Part shown: positions 16,495 through 22,765 of the stretch, in pieces
Position numbering within the stretch: position 1 is the stretch's first letter
How the letters are laid out: the number at the start of each line of letters is the position of its first letter
Source: a virus
DNA: 22,782 nt
Direction: 5' to 3' (one strand)
IMG/VR virus record: IMGVR_UViG_3300048011_000004
Span: 1-22,782 of that record
Program-made: the position numbers and the translations under genes
Notes under the pieces: model-generated
What the model was told of the DNA's origin: nothing
Database searches by the model: none
What the model saw: only the letters and a program-made list of their open reading frames with translations

Positions 16495-17030
16495 TGTCAT
16501 TTATATTTGATTTTGCAAAACACTCTGTACCTCTAGCTCAATTAAATTTTATCTTATACCCTAGTGTAAGAGAGCTTGTATTTAGCTGCAGAGAAGGTGA
16601 ACTAAGTGTTTGTGTAGTTTTTAACTCCATAGATTCTATAGCAGAATTAATAGGTGATCCACCAGATGTTATAAAAACTTCTACTACTCAGAGGTATGGA
16701 ATAGATCTAGAAAGTATAGGCACAGACAAACAAAGACTTTATGTAGACGGTCAGGAAGATGGAGAGATGCTACGTGGCTTCTACTTCGACCTTAATAAAA
16801 ACTTACTACAACTAAAAAAGTACAAACGTAGTGAGGGAGAATACCCTATTAGTATTGATAGATACGATCATCAGGAAAATTTATTAAACTCAGATGAGCC
16901 AGAATACAGTGGTGATAGCAGTCTTTGGACAGGTCCATCAGAGTTATTAGAAGATGCAGAAGGTTATGATGTAATATACCTTCGTAAAGCTGAAGCAGAT
17001 CAATGTTACATGAGAATTATGGCTAGGTAA
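16494..17030 (+). CDS. unknown protein downstream of the adhesin genes
   Basis: This 178-residue protein is not recognised. It is mixed alpha/beta and acidic overall. A C33-x6-C40 pair lies in the N-terminal part (LVFSCREGELSVCVVFNS), which is uncommon for a virion protein. A YPISIDRYDHQENLL segment and an acidic C-terminal half follow. There is no signal peptide or membrane segment. The TAATG overlap with the adhesin gene suggests a function linked to it, for example folding or attachment. The following lysis gene has its own AAGGA site, so this is the last gene of the coupled tail block. Confidence 0.6.
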   Translation: MSFIFDFAKHSVPLAQLNFILYPSVRELVFSCREGELSVCVVFNSIDSIAELIGDPPDVIKTSTTQRYGIDLESIGTDKQRLYVDGQEDGEMLRGFYFDLNKNLLQLKKYKRSEGEYPISIDRYDHQENLLNSDEPEYSGDSSLWTGPSELLEDAEGYDVIYLRKAEADQCYMRIMAR

Positions 17031-17041
17031 AGGAACTTGAC

Positions 17042-17422
17042 ATGGGATATAAACTAGGAACACGTAGCTTACAGAACTTGTCAGGCGTTCACCCTGATAT
17101 GCAAGCTGTAGTTAAGAAGGCAATAGAGATCACTGAAGTAGACTTCACAGTTATCGAAGGTATACGTCATATTGATCGTCAGAGACAGTTACTCAAAGAG
17201 GGTAAGTCAACTACCCTTAACTCAAGACACATCACAGGTCATGCTGTAGACATGGTTCCTTGGCCTGTAGATTGGGAAGACTTAGATAGGTTTGAAACTA
17301 TGGCTGAAGCCATGAAGGATGCAGCAGAAGAGCTTGACATTTCCATCGTATGGGGTGGTGACTGGAAGAGCTTCTATGATGCACCTCACTTTGAACTTGA
17401 TCGTAAAGTCTACCCAGCATGA
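17042..17422 (+). CDS. endolysin, M15-type L-alanyl-D-glutamate peptidase
   Basis: The 126-residue enzyme should cleave peptide cross-bridges of peptidoglycan at the end of infection. It is a compact single-domain member of the VanY/T5-endolysin group. The zinc-binding motif SRHITGHAVD gives H63 and D70. The second motif DAPHFEL gives a catalytic-type D113 and third ligand H116, with the same three-residue spacing as the known D-x-x-H of T5 endolysin. R45 or Q47 in the IRHIDRQRQLL helix also fits the family. No signal peptide is present, so access to the wall should depend on a holin. The ribosome binding site is AAAGGAA. Confidence 0.88.
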   Translation: MGYKLGTRSLQNLSGVHPDMQAVVKKAIEITEVDFTVIEGIRHIDRQRQLLKEGKSTTLNSRHITGHAVDMVPWPVDWEDLDRFETMAEAMKDAAEELDISIVWGGDWKSFYDAPHFELDRKVYPA

Positions 17423-17688
17423 GTAGAGAAGAAGATAATTGGCACCTCTCTAGGAGTGTACCTATAACCCTTATCTTTGGTCTTATAGCTCAAGCAGCAG
17501 CTATTGTGTGGACTGTCTCTATGATGATGTCAGACATTGAACGTAACGGTGAAGAGATTATGCGTCTACAATCCAGACTATCTATCGTAGAAGATGCTAC
17601 ACAAAGACAAGCAGTATCTATGGCCCGTATAGATGAAAACATTAAAGCAATCCGACAATCAGTAGAGAAAATGGCTAATGAAGACTAA
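17419..17688 (+). CDS. membrane-anchored coiled-coil protein of the lysis cassette
   Basis: The 89-residue protein has one clear membrane segment (residues 14-37, SVPITLIFGLIAQAAAIVWT) followed by a heptad-like helix (residues 38-85, IERNGEEIMRLQSRLSIVED). It overlaps the endolysin stop as ATGA. A single N-terminal anchor with a long coiled coil resembles inner-membrane spanin subunits or holin accessory proteins. No lipoprotein partner gene was found, so spanin identity is unproven. An 18-base repeat begins at its stop codon. Confidence 0.7.
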   Translation: MSREEDNWHLSRSVPITLIFGLIAQAAAIVWTVSMMMSDIERNGEEIMRLQSRLSIVEDATQRQAVSMARIDENIKAIRQSVEKMANED

Positions 17689-17728
17689 TTTCCACTGTAG
17701 GGGATAGTCTTAATTTCCACTGTAGGGG
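17686..17728 (+). repeat. 18-base direct repeat, 25-base period
   Basis: TAATTTCCACTGTAGGGG occurs exactly at 17686-17703 and 17711-17728, separated by ATAGTCT. The first copy begins with the stop codon of the preceding gene. The second copy provides the G-rich bases just upstream of the next start (17735). The whole 46-base gap between the two genes is therefore mostly this repeat. It may be a small tandem duplication or a paired protein/RNA binding site. Confidence 0.9.
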
Positions 17729-17734
17729 TGCAGG

Positions 17735-18178
17735 ATGATAGATCCATTTACAGCTTTGGCTGCTGTCAAGAGTGCTGTCAGTGCGGGTAAGGAGCTTGTC
17801 TCAGTTACTAAACAAATTGGTGAGTTCTTTGATGGTGTCGATGAACTAAGGAACAACCACAATAAAAAGAAGAACAGTCTCTTCTCAGGTGATGATGAGA
17901 ACAGTATGGAGACTTTCGTGAAACTACAGAAGGCTAAGGATGCTGAAGAAGAACTCAGAGCCATTGTGATATCTACTAGGGGTTACTCCGCTTGGGGTGA
18001 GCTACAGGAGATCAGAGCTAGAACACGTAGAGAACGTAAAGAGAAAGAAGCTGCTGCTAAACTCCGTAAGCAAGAGATAGTAGAGAAGGTAGTTGTTATT
18101 GGGGGTACATTAACTGTGTTGTCTATTATAACAGGTATAGCTGTACTTCTGATAATGTCATCAAAGGGGATGTTATAA
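17735..18178 (+). CDS. tail-anchored membrane protein with charged helix, unknown
   Basis: The 147-residue protein begins MIDPFTALAAVKSAVSAGKE, a beginning I recognise from a recurrent but uncharacterised group in marine phages, usually near lysis or tail-end genes. Residues 60-118 form a strongly charged helix (LQEIRARTRRERKEKEAAAK). One membrane segment lies near the C-terminus (residues about 118-141, VVIGGTLTVLSIITGIAVLL). A lysis accessory or membrane-remodelling role is inferred from the neighbours alone. The upstream gap is almost wholly the 18-base repeat. Confidence 0.7.
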   Translation: MIDPFTALAAVKSAVSAGKELVSVTKQIGEFFDGVDELRNNHNKKKNSLFSGDDENSMETFVKLQKAKDAEEELRAIVISTRGYSAWGELQEIRARTRRERKEKEAAAKLRKQEIVEKVVVIGGTLTVLSIITGIAVLLIMSSKGML

Positions 18179-18471
18179 TGGGTTTAGAGGCTAAAGGTAC
18201 TTTACCATTTCAGATGTATCAGGTGCCTGAGTTTACAGCTACTACAGTGACTACACCACCCACTCCCCCAGCTAAGACTAGCGCTGATAAGCCAAAGGTT
18301 GTAGAGCCAGCTACTCGTAGTGAAGTTACCATAAGACTTGACAAGTACTGGCAAGAGAAGGCTGAAGAACTCTTAAACAGACAAAGAAGTATGGCTGAGA
18401 TAGCTTACAGTCCCAATGGTAGAATTGTAGCGCCTATAGAAGTAGGTAAGATACTAGACGTAGAGGTTTAA
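18178..18471 (+). CDS. small proline/threonine-rich protein, unknown
   Basis: The 97-residue protein has a disordered-looking P/T-rich linker (residues 18-45, TATTVTTPPTPPAKTSADKP) between a short N-terminal peptide and a helical C-terminal part (EVTIRLDKYWQEKAEELLNR). There is no signal peptide or lipobox, so an outer-membrane spanin is not supported. It overlaps the preceding membrane protein as TAATG and precedes the two holin-like genes. Confidence 0.6.
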   Translation: MGLEAKGTLPFQMYQVPEFTATTVTTPPTPPAKTSADKPKVVEPATRSEVTIRLDKYWQEKAEELLNRQRSMAEIAYSPNGRIVAPIEVGKILDVEV

Positions 18472-18472
18472 T

Positions 18473-18670
18473 ATGGAAACTATACTAGCTTGGAAACTAC
18501 TACCACGACTAATGATGTTAGTTATGACTGGTATGTATATTAGAGTGATTGAATGGTTTATGTCGTTACCACCAGAGGCTATGACATCACAGGCAACTGC
18601 ACTCACTGCAACTGTAACTGGGGCATTAACAGGAGCCTTTGCAGTTTGGTTAGGGAATGAAAGCAAATGA
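18473..18670 (+). CDS. two-TM small membrane protein, holin-like
   Basis: The 65-residue protein has two predicted membrane segments: residues 10-32 (LPRLMMLVMTGMYIRVIEWF) and 40-61 (QATALTATVTGALTGAFAVW). A short loop with prolines lies between them. Size and topology fit a class II-type holin or an antiholin. Similar W-F-M...GALTGAFAVWLG proteins occur beside holins in other alphaproteobacterial phages. It begins 1 base after the previous stop and overlaps the 3-TM holin by 4 bases (ATGA), so the two are probably made together. Confidence 0.65.
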   Translation: METILAWKLLPRLMMLVMTGMYIRVIEWFMSLPPEAMTSQATALTATVTGALTGAFAVWLGNESK

Positions 18671-19017
18671 TAGGACAAATAATAGGTAGTGTAGTTGGTC
18701 TAGCTACAAGTGTAATTGACAGTAAGACACAGATTAAACTCACTGAAGCTGAGATTAAGAAGAAACAGCTTACAGGTGAGATTGACTGGGATCTAGCTGC
18801 TATACAGGCTACACAGAATAGCTGGAAAGATGAATGGATAACCCTACTTTTCAGTATTCCATTAATTTTAGCATTTTGTGGTGATTGGGGTAATGCTATA
18901 GTCCAAGCTGGATTTGCAGCACTTGAGACTATGCCAACATGGTATCAATATAGCCTTGGCGGTATCGTATCAGCATCTATAGGAATCAGATCAGTATCTA
19001 AATTTTTCGGTAAGTAG
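18667..19017 (+). CDS. holin, GTA-type 3-TM family
   Basis: The 116-residue protein shows the pattern of the GTA_holin_3TM group (formerly DUF3154). An amphipathic hydrophobic N-terminus (MIGQIIGSVVGLATSVIDSK) is followed by a charged helix (KLTEAEIKKKQLTGEIDWDL). The hallmark SWKDEWITLLFSIPLILAF membrane segment lies at residues 52-70, and a last segment is WYQYSLGGIVSASIGIRS (92-109). It would open the inner membrane so the peptidase can reach the wall. It is the last plus-strand gene, 33 bases before the terminator stem. Confidence 0.85.
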   Translation: MIGQIIGSVVGLATSVIDSKTQIKLTEAEIKKKQLTGEIDWDLAAIQATQNSWKDEWITLLFSIPLILAFCGDWGNAIVQAGFAALETMPTWYQYSLGGIVSASIGIRSVSKFFGK

Positions 19018-19050
19018 TTCACAAAAAGACTACCTTATAAAACTAAATAA

Positions 19051-19083
19051 CCCCCCTAGAAATTAAACTAGGGGGGCTTTTTT
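19051..19083 (+). terminator. intrinsic terminator closing the late operon
   Basis: A perfect 9-bp stem CCCCCCTAG (19051-19059) with CTAGGGGGG (19068-19076), an 8-base A/T loop, then C and TTTTTT (19078-19083). It lies between convergent gene blocks. On the minus strand the stem is followed by TTATTTAGTTTTAT, a weaker T-rich run, so it may also work for the opposite operon, whose last stop codon (19082-19084) overlaps the T-tract. Confidence 0.92.
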
Positions 19084-19255
19084 ATTCTTCTGGGGTGTTC
19101 ATTTCTGGTGGTGTTAGTTCAAGGTGTGTCATAACCATAGCTAGACCTTCATACAGAGTATCTATTTCTCCTTTGATCTGTCCAAACTTATATGCCAACC
19201 CTGCTGATATAATTAGGTTTACAACTATAATACCCTCAAAGAGTGTAATTTGCAT
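19082..19255 (-). CDS. 57-aa single-TM protein, unknown
   Basis: This short gene starts at ATG 19255-19253, overlapping the DUF3310 stop as TAATG, and ends at TAA 19084-19082 in the terminator T-tract. The product begins MQITLFEGIIVVNLIISAGL (membrane segment about residues 5-23). A charged helix (YKFGQIKGEIDTLYEGLAMV) and a proline/glutamate tail (TPPEMNTPEE) follow. The overlap, the good hydrophobic/polar layout and the fit exactly up to the terminator support a real gene. No function can be assigned. Confidence 0.7.
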   Translation of the reverse strand: MQITLFEGIIVVNLIISAGLAYKFGQIKGEIDTLYEGLAMVMTHLELTPPEMNTPEE

Positions 19256-19518
19256 TATTTATGTGTCTCCATCCATCGTTTGCGTAATCTATTAAGATAC
19301 CAAATTGCTTTGTCTATATCCTCTAGTCCGTTCTTGTACTCACAACGCCACATGTATTTCAACACATTAGCTGCGTGTGGTGCTATACTGCCTGACATAT
19401 TTTCTGTCATAGCCTCTATAGCGTCAATGCACTCTATACCTGCTTGATTGTAGTGTACAGGCTTCTCAACAGGGTCATGCCCTACCTGATTTAGTCTACT
19501 TAAATCCCACTTAGCCAT
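19255..19518 (-). CDS. DUF3310 family protein
   Basis: The 87-residue protein carries the DUF3310 pattern: KPVHYNQAGIECIDAIEAM (19-37), then HAANVLKYMWRCEYKNGLED (48-67) and KAIWYLNRLRKRW (70-82). The family is common in phages, often within nucleotide metabolism and replication regions. It is sometimes called a nucleotide-kinase-like protein, but no activity is established. Its place after the RNR and nuclease genes fits. The ribosome binding site on the minus strand is GAAAGGAGAGCTAT before ATG. Confidence 0.85.
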   Translation of the reverse strand: MAKWDLSRLNQVGHDPVEKPVHYNQAGIECIDAIEAMTENMSGSIAPHAANVLKYMWRCEYKNGLEDIDKAIWYLNRLRKRWMETHK

Positions 19519-19542
19519 ATAGCTCTCCTTTCATAAACCGTA

Positions 19543-19731
19543 TTATGCACTCTCTGGAACCTGAAAGCAATAGCTTTTTGCAATAGATTCGGGTGTGGGC
19601 CTAGTTTTCATCAATTCTTTTTCCATTCTATTACCAAGTTGGACACAAGATGCCTTCTCCATAAATACTCCATTAAAAGAATTTACTTTGATATTTCCTT
19701 CGTGCATTAGAATTACTACTAGAACCCACAT
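19543..19731 (-). CDS. 62-aa protein, unknown
   Basis: The 62-residue protein has a clear ribosome binding site (AAAGGAGAAACCT before ATG on the minus strand) and lies between the nuclease and DUF3310 genes. It starts MWVLVVILMHEGNIKVNSFN, so a short hydrophobic N-terminus (residues 1-9) precedes a polar body with C29 and C55 (EKASCVQLGNRMEKELMKTR, AKSYCFQVPES). The N-terminus could be a weak export signal and the cysteines a disulfide pair, but this is speculative. The function is unknown. Confidence 0.65.
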   Translation of the reverse strand: MWVLVVILMHEGNIKVNSFNGVFMEKASCVQLGNRMEKELMKTRPTPESIAKSYCFQVPESA

Positions 19732-19748
19732 AGGTTTCTCCTTTTTTG

Positions 19749-20195
19749 TCAGACGGTCTTTACTAATTCCGCTGATGTGTATGGTATATGAAAAAATAAC
19801 TCATTCTTCCGTATGTATCTCCCCTTAGCTCCACCTAGACTTTCTTTGGTAAGTAATGTGTCCTTGATACGCCATGCTTGCTTCATGTCTTTACGGAATA
19901 CGTAGAAGTTTAGTACACCGTTCTCAGACCCATGCTTGTCTAACAGCCTCTGTTTCCTCTCAGGAATGCGTATATCCTTCCAAGTAACAGGCCAATCCCC
20001 ATCCCAAGCTACCTTAACCTCTGCCTCGTTAAAATAGGTGTATCCACCCTTCTGAGACACGACATCAACGTAGTAGTTCTCTTCTGTATTTACTATGGTA
20101 TGGCCCCTACTTTCTAGCAGGGACACAAGTGCTTCTTTTGCAGGGCCATCATAAGCTTCGTATAAAGCCCTGCTAAACTTCTTTCTTACTGTCAT
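19749..20195 (-). CDS. putative PD-(D/E)XK nuclease
   Basis: The 148-residue protein fits a small restriction-endonuclease-like fold. A helix (DGPAKEALVSLLESRGHTIV) leads into strand YYVDVVSQ with D44. This is followed by a strand carrying E59-V-K61 (NEAEVKVAWDGDWP), giving the D...ExK catalytic arrangement. A late strand NFYVFRKDMKQAW completes the core. R78 and R80 in the IRIPERKQRLLDKH segment could contact DNA. It is translationally coupled to the class II RNR (ATGA overlap at 20192-20195). Host DNA breakdown to feed the RNR would be a sensible role, but a DNA-packaging or repair nuclease is possible. Family assignment is by motif only. Confidence 0.6.
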   Translation of the reverse strand: MTVRKKFSRALYEAYDGPAKEALVSLLESRGHTIVNTEENYYVDVVSQKGGYTYFNEAEVKVAWDGDWPVTWKDIRIPERKQRLLDKHGSENGVLNFYVFRKDMKQAWRIKDTLLTKESLGGAKGRYIRKNELFFHIPYTSAELVKTV

Positions 20196-22141
20196 GTTAT
20201 GTCCACCATCTCACATACGTCACCAGTACATGCCATTGTTTGCATACCAGAGGTATTGTCTTCTTTTTCGTAGTCTGATAACTTTGTCCAGTCAATATCT
20301 GTCGGCATCTGAGCAAGCAAATCCTCATAGCTTGGGGTCACTACGTACTCTTCTCCATCTTCGTACCGATACCCAACAACAGGCTTATCCTTAAAGGTTT
20401 CCTGATAAGGTGCTTGTTGGTAGGTGTGATCTGAGTGTGGCAAGAAAGATACACCACTCATTTCATCAAAGTATTTGTACACAAATGCACCTACTTCCAT
20501 CCATTCTTCATCCCGCACTGAGATAGTCACGCTTGGTTTATGCTCACACCAATGCCTCTGGTACATAAGCCACATTTCTAGCTGTTCAATAGCTGTCATG
20601 TCGTTGCGTGTAATAGACCCAGAGGGTGACTGCACAGGGAAACTAAACACTGTAGTTGTGTCAGACTGCCTTTCACAAGGCTCACTGGGCACTCCCTGAT
20701 CCTTTAGGAAGTTAGTAAGTGGATCTTTGTTGTCACCACGTACTGTACGGATGTAGTATGGACTGTGACGGGCATGAATACCACTAGCACTATCTACCAA
20801 CTGAGAAACTGTACCCGATGGTTTCACGCACGTAATAGCAGCCGCCACAGGAATATTAAGACGTTCTGCCCATTCCTTGTTTGTCTCAACTGCAACACTC
20901 TTTAAATGCTCTAGGGTTTTAGCTAGCCCAACATTCTTACTTGTCATAAGAACATTATCCATTATCCCTGTGAGTGACACACCAAGCAAACGCTCCTCTT
21001 CTGTGTTGGTAGTCCACACCTTTCGCAAATACGGAAACTTGGTGAAGGTTGATTGGATAGTTCCCAAAATAGTTGCCATACGGACTTTGCGTTCCAAATC
21101 TTCAATGGTGTCCGTAGCACGTACAACAACTTCTGTAAGGTTGCAGAACTGATACGGCCTAAGTATAATTTCGCTGCACGGGTTAGTTCCGAACTCATAA
21201 TTTGCATCCCTGCGTCCATTCTTAGCTGCTTGTATCTTACTTGCCTGTCGATTAAACACGCCACGCTCACCAGACTTAGACTCCACAAGGGCAGTCCACT
21301 CACGCATGAATGTCTCCATGTCAGGCTTCTCTGTGTAGCTGACACTGTTGTTAGCTAAGGCCCGATGACCAGCAGTTTCCCACCACTGACCTGACTTAGC
21401 GTGACGCATACGATCATCTGACAGGTTAGACAAACTAATCATAGCACTACGGCGCACACCGCCAACAACTACTACTTGACCAATAAAGCACATAAGATCG
21501 TGACACTCGATACTAGACAGCTTACGTCCTTGTGCTGCTTTGAATGTCTGTACAGCGAAGTTGAATAGCTCAACCAGAGGCGCTGGACCACTAGCTCTAC
21601 CACCAAATGTTTTTAACCTTGCTCCGGCAGGTCGGATCTTAGATACATCCCACTTAGGGATTTCCCCTGCCCATAACAAAGCTAATAGTTGACGGAAGCC
21701 TTTGGCCCAGCCCTCTTTACTGTCCTTAACGTGAATAATTGTGTCGCTAACAAATAACTCAGGAACCTCTGGGAGTTTAGAAATGAACTGACGTTCAACA
21801 CTGAACCCCACCCCTGTACCACACAAGAGAATAAACATAGCTTCATCGAAGCTCTTAGGGTCATCTACAGGCAGGTAAGAACAGTTATACCCTGCTGTAT
21901 TGTCACGATCTAAAGCCTTGCCAGCAGTCATCATAGCTCGCATAGAAGGCATTACCTCTAAGTTTAAGATAGCCTGTTCTATGTTCTTGGTGTATGTGTC
22001 ATCACCAGCCTTCGGCTTGACTACACTGTCTATGTAACGACTCACAGTCTCTGACCATGTTTCTCTTGCATCACCCTTCCAACGTGCATAACGTGAAAGT
22101 GCAATAAAGTTTTGGTATGGGGTGGGGAGCATATTGTTCAT
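20192..22141 (-). CDS. nrdJ: adenosylcobalamin-dependent (class II) ribonucleotide reductase, monomeric type
   Basis: The 649-residue enzyme reduces ribonucleoside triphosphates to deoxy forms using a B12 radical. Residues match the Lactobacillus leichmannii monomeric enzyme. C87 in AGYNCSYLP is the first redox cysteine. N320-P-C322-S-E324 holds the thiyl-radical cysteine with its Asn and Glu partners. C333 follows 11 residues later, the same spacing as C408/C419 in the model enzyme. The C-terminal C638-x4-C643 (MACTGDVCEM) should accept electrons from thioredoxin. It is shorter than the bacterial enzyme (about 740 residues). The ATG overlaps the DUF1127 stop. Independence from oxygen and from a second subunit suits marine phages, but it needs host cobalamin. 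Confidence 0.93.
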   Translation of the reverse strand: MNNMLPTPYQNFIALSRYARWKGDARETWSETVSRYIDSVVKPKAGDDTYTKNIEQAILNLEVMPSMRAMMTAGKALDRDNTAGYNCSYLPVDDPKSFDEAMFILLCGTGVGFSVERQFISKLPEVPELFVSDTIIHVKDSKEGWAKGFRQLLALLWAGEIPKWDVSKIRPAGARLKTFGGRASGPAPLVELFNFAVQTFKAAQGRKLSSIECHDLMCFIGQVVVVGGVRRSAMISLSNLSDDRMRHAKSGQWWETAGHRALANNSVSYTEKPDMETFMREWTALVESKSGERGVFNRQASKIQAAKNGRRDANYEFGTNPCSEIILRPYQFCNLTEVVVRATDTIEDLERKVRMATILGTIQSTFTKFPYLRKVWTTNTEEERLLGVSLTGIMDNVLMTSKNVGLAKTLEHLKSVAVETNKEWAERLNIPVAAAITCVKPSGTVSQLVDSASGIHARHSPYYIRTVRGDNKDPLTNFLKDQGVPSEPCERQSDTTTVFSFPVQSPSGSITRNDMTAIEQLEMWLMYQRHWCEHKPSVTISVRDEEWMEVGAFVYKYFDEMSGVSFLPHSDHTYQQAPYQETFKDKPVVGYRYEDGEEYVVTPSYEDLLAQMPTDIDWTKLSDYEKEDNTSGMQTMACTGDVCEMVDIT

Positions 22142-22347
22142 TCTTGTTCTTTTCCTCTCGCTCTCATAGTTTTATCTTCTTCTAACCAGACCATTCGATC
22201 AATGTTTGACCTAGATATGCCAATATCTTTTAATTCTTTGTCGGTCAACTGATTTAATTGTTTAATTGCTAGTCGGTGACTTCGCCATGTCGCAAGGTAG
22301 TTCATGTAACGCCAGAACCACGACATGCCTGATTTCTTCTTACTCAT
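22138..22347 (-). CDS. DUF1127 (YjiS-like) small basic protein
   Basis: The 69-residue protein carries the DUF1127 signature. An aromatic/basic start (SMSWFWRYMNYLATWRSHR) leads to the conserved core AIKQLNQLTDKELKDIGISR and S-N-I-D (residues 27-50). An acidic/basic tail follows. Bacterial members, abundant in Alphaproteobacteria, affect RNA turnover and carbon or phosphate physiology; the Rhodobacter sphaeroides member CcaF1 is one example. A phage copy could alter host RNA metabolism (inference). It is coupled on both sides: ATGA overlaps with the 29-aa gene and with the RNR. No separate ribosome binding site is visible (AACAACAAAA precedes the ATG). Confidence 0.85.
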   Translation of the reverse strand: MSKKKSGMSWFWRYMNYLATWRSHRLAIKQLNQLTDKELKDIGISRSNIDRMVWLEEDKTMRARGKEQE

Positions 22348-22433
22348 TTTTTGTTGTTCTCACTAATTATAATCCATATAAAACCTAATATAAGAAACGA
22401 CAATATACTTGCCGCTGGTAATAGGTCACTCAC
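22344..22433 (-). CDS. 29-aa single-TM microprotein
   Basis: This GTG-started frame (22433-22431) overlaps the MazG stop as GTGA and ends in TGA (22346-22344), overlapping the DUF1127 start as ATGA. The product is a short acidic head, MSDLLPAAS, then a nearly perfect membrane helix ILSFLILGFIWIII (residues 10-23), then a polar tail SENNKK. It exactly fills the otherwise empty gap between MazG and DUF1127, and the paired overlaps match the rest of the cassette. There is a GGAG on the minus strand in the MazG end (about 22445-22442), suitably placed as ribosome binding site. The function is unknown. Confidence 0.7.
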   Translation of the reverse strand: MSDLLPAASILSFLILGFIWIIISENNKK

Positions 22434-22765
22434 CGATTATCTCCTGACCCTTGTAGTGTACCATTCTTTACACGATCATTCAACTTCTCCATGTTCAATT
22501 CGATAATCTTAATCAAACTGCCACCAAAGATATTGGATAATGCTACTGTATAAAATAGTACATCTCCTAGCTCTTTCAAGACCGCATCGTCATCAATTCG
22601 CTTATCACGAAACAATTTCTTGATCTTCTCTGATACCTCACCAGCTTCGCCAGTAAGACCTAGTGCATTTTCAATTAACCGCTCACGCCCTTTTGTAAGC
22701 ATCTTGTCCTCTACAAACTGTGAGTACATGTCAATCATATCTTTCATATCTTTCGCTGAGTACAT
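22430..22765 (-). CDS. MazG-like nucleotide pyrophosphohydrolase
   Basis: The 111-residue protein has the MazG/dUTPase-like helical motif. Counting from the ATG, E40-x2-E43 in LTGEAGEVSEKIKKLF and E65-x2-D68 in KELGDVLFYTVAL are the magnesium-binding ExxE and ExxD pairs. The C-terminal helix LNMEKLNDRVKNGTLQGSGD is typical of phage members. Phage MazG proteins hydrolyse nucleoside triphosphates and were once proposed to lower (p)ppGpp. Here the role may be nucleotide-pool sanitation beside the RNR. I chose ATG at 22765. A TTG at 22768 in the same frame is possible but unlikely. Anything upstream lies outside the window. Confidence 0.85.
   Translation of the reverse strand: MYSAKDMKDMIDMYSQFVEDKMLTKGRERLIENALGLTGEAGEVSEKIKKLFRDKRIDDDAVLKELGDVLFYTVALSNIFGGSLIKIIELNMEKLNDRVKNGTLQGSGDNR

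Noticed and set aside
7443-17030. Diversity-generating retroelement acting on the fibre genes
   Set aside because: No reverse transcriptase gene and no template/variable repeat pair were seen in the window.
17686-17728. Direct repeat as CRISPR or attachment site
   Set aside because: There are only two copies with a 7-base spacer, no cas genes, no integrase and no tRNA nearby.
17419-18471. Classical inner/outer membrane spanin pair
   Set aside because: The anchored coiled-coil protein could be an inner subunit, but no gene with a lipoprotein signal or embedded lipobox frame was found in the cassette.
20962-21345. 127-residue open frame in another frame of the RNR gene
   Set aside because: The RNR frame is continuous and carries all catalytic residues through this region, so the alternative frame is a shadow.
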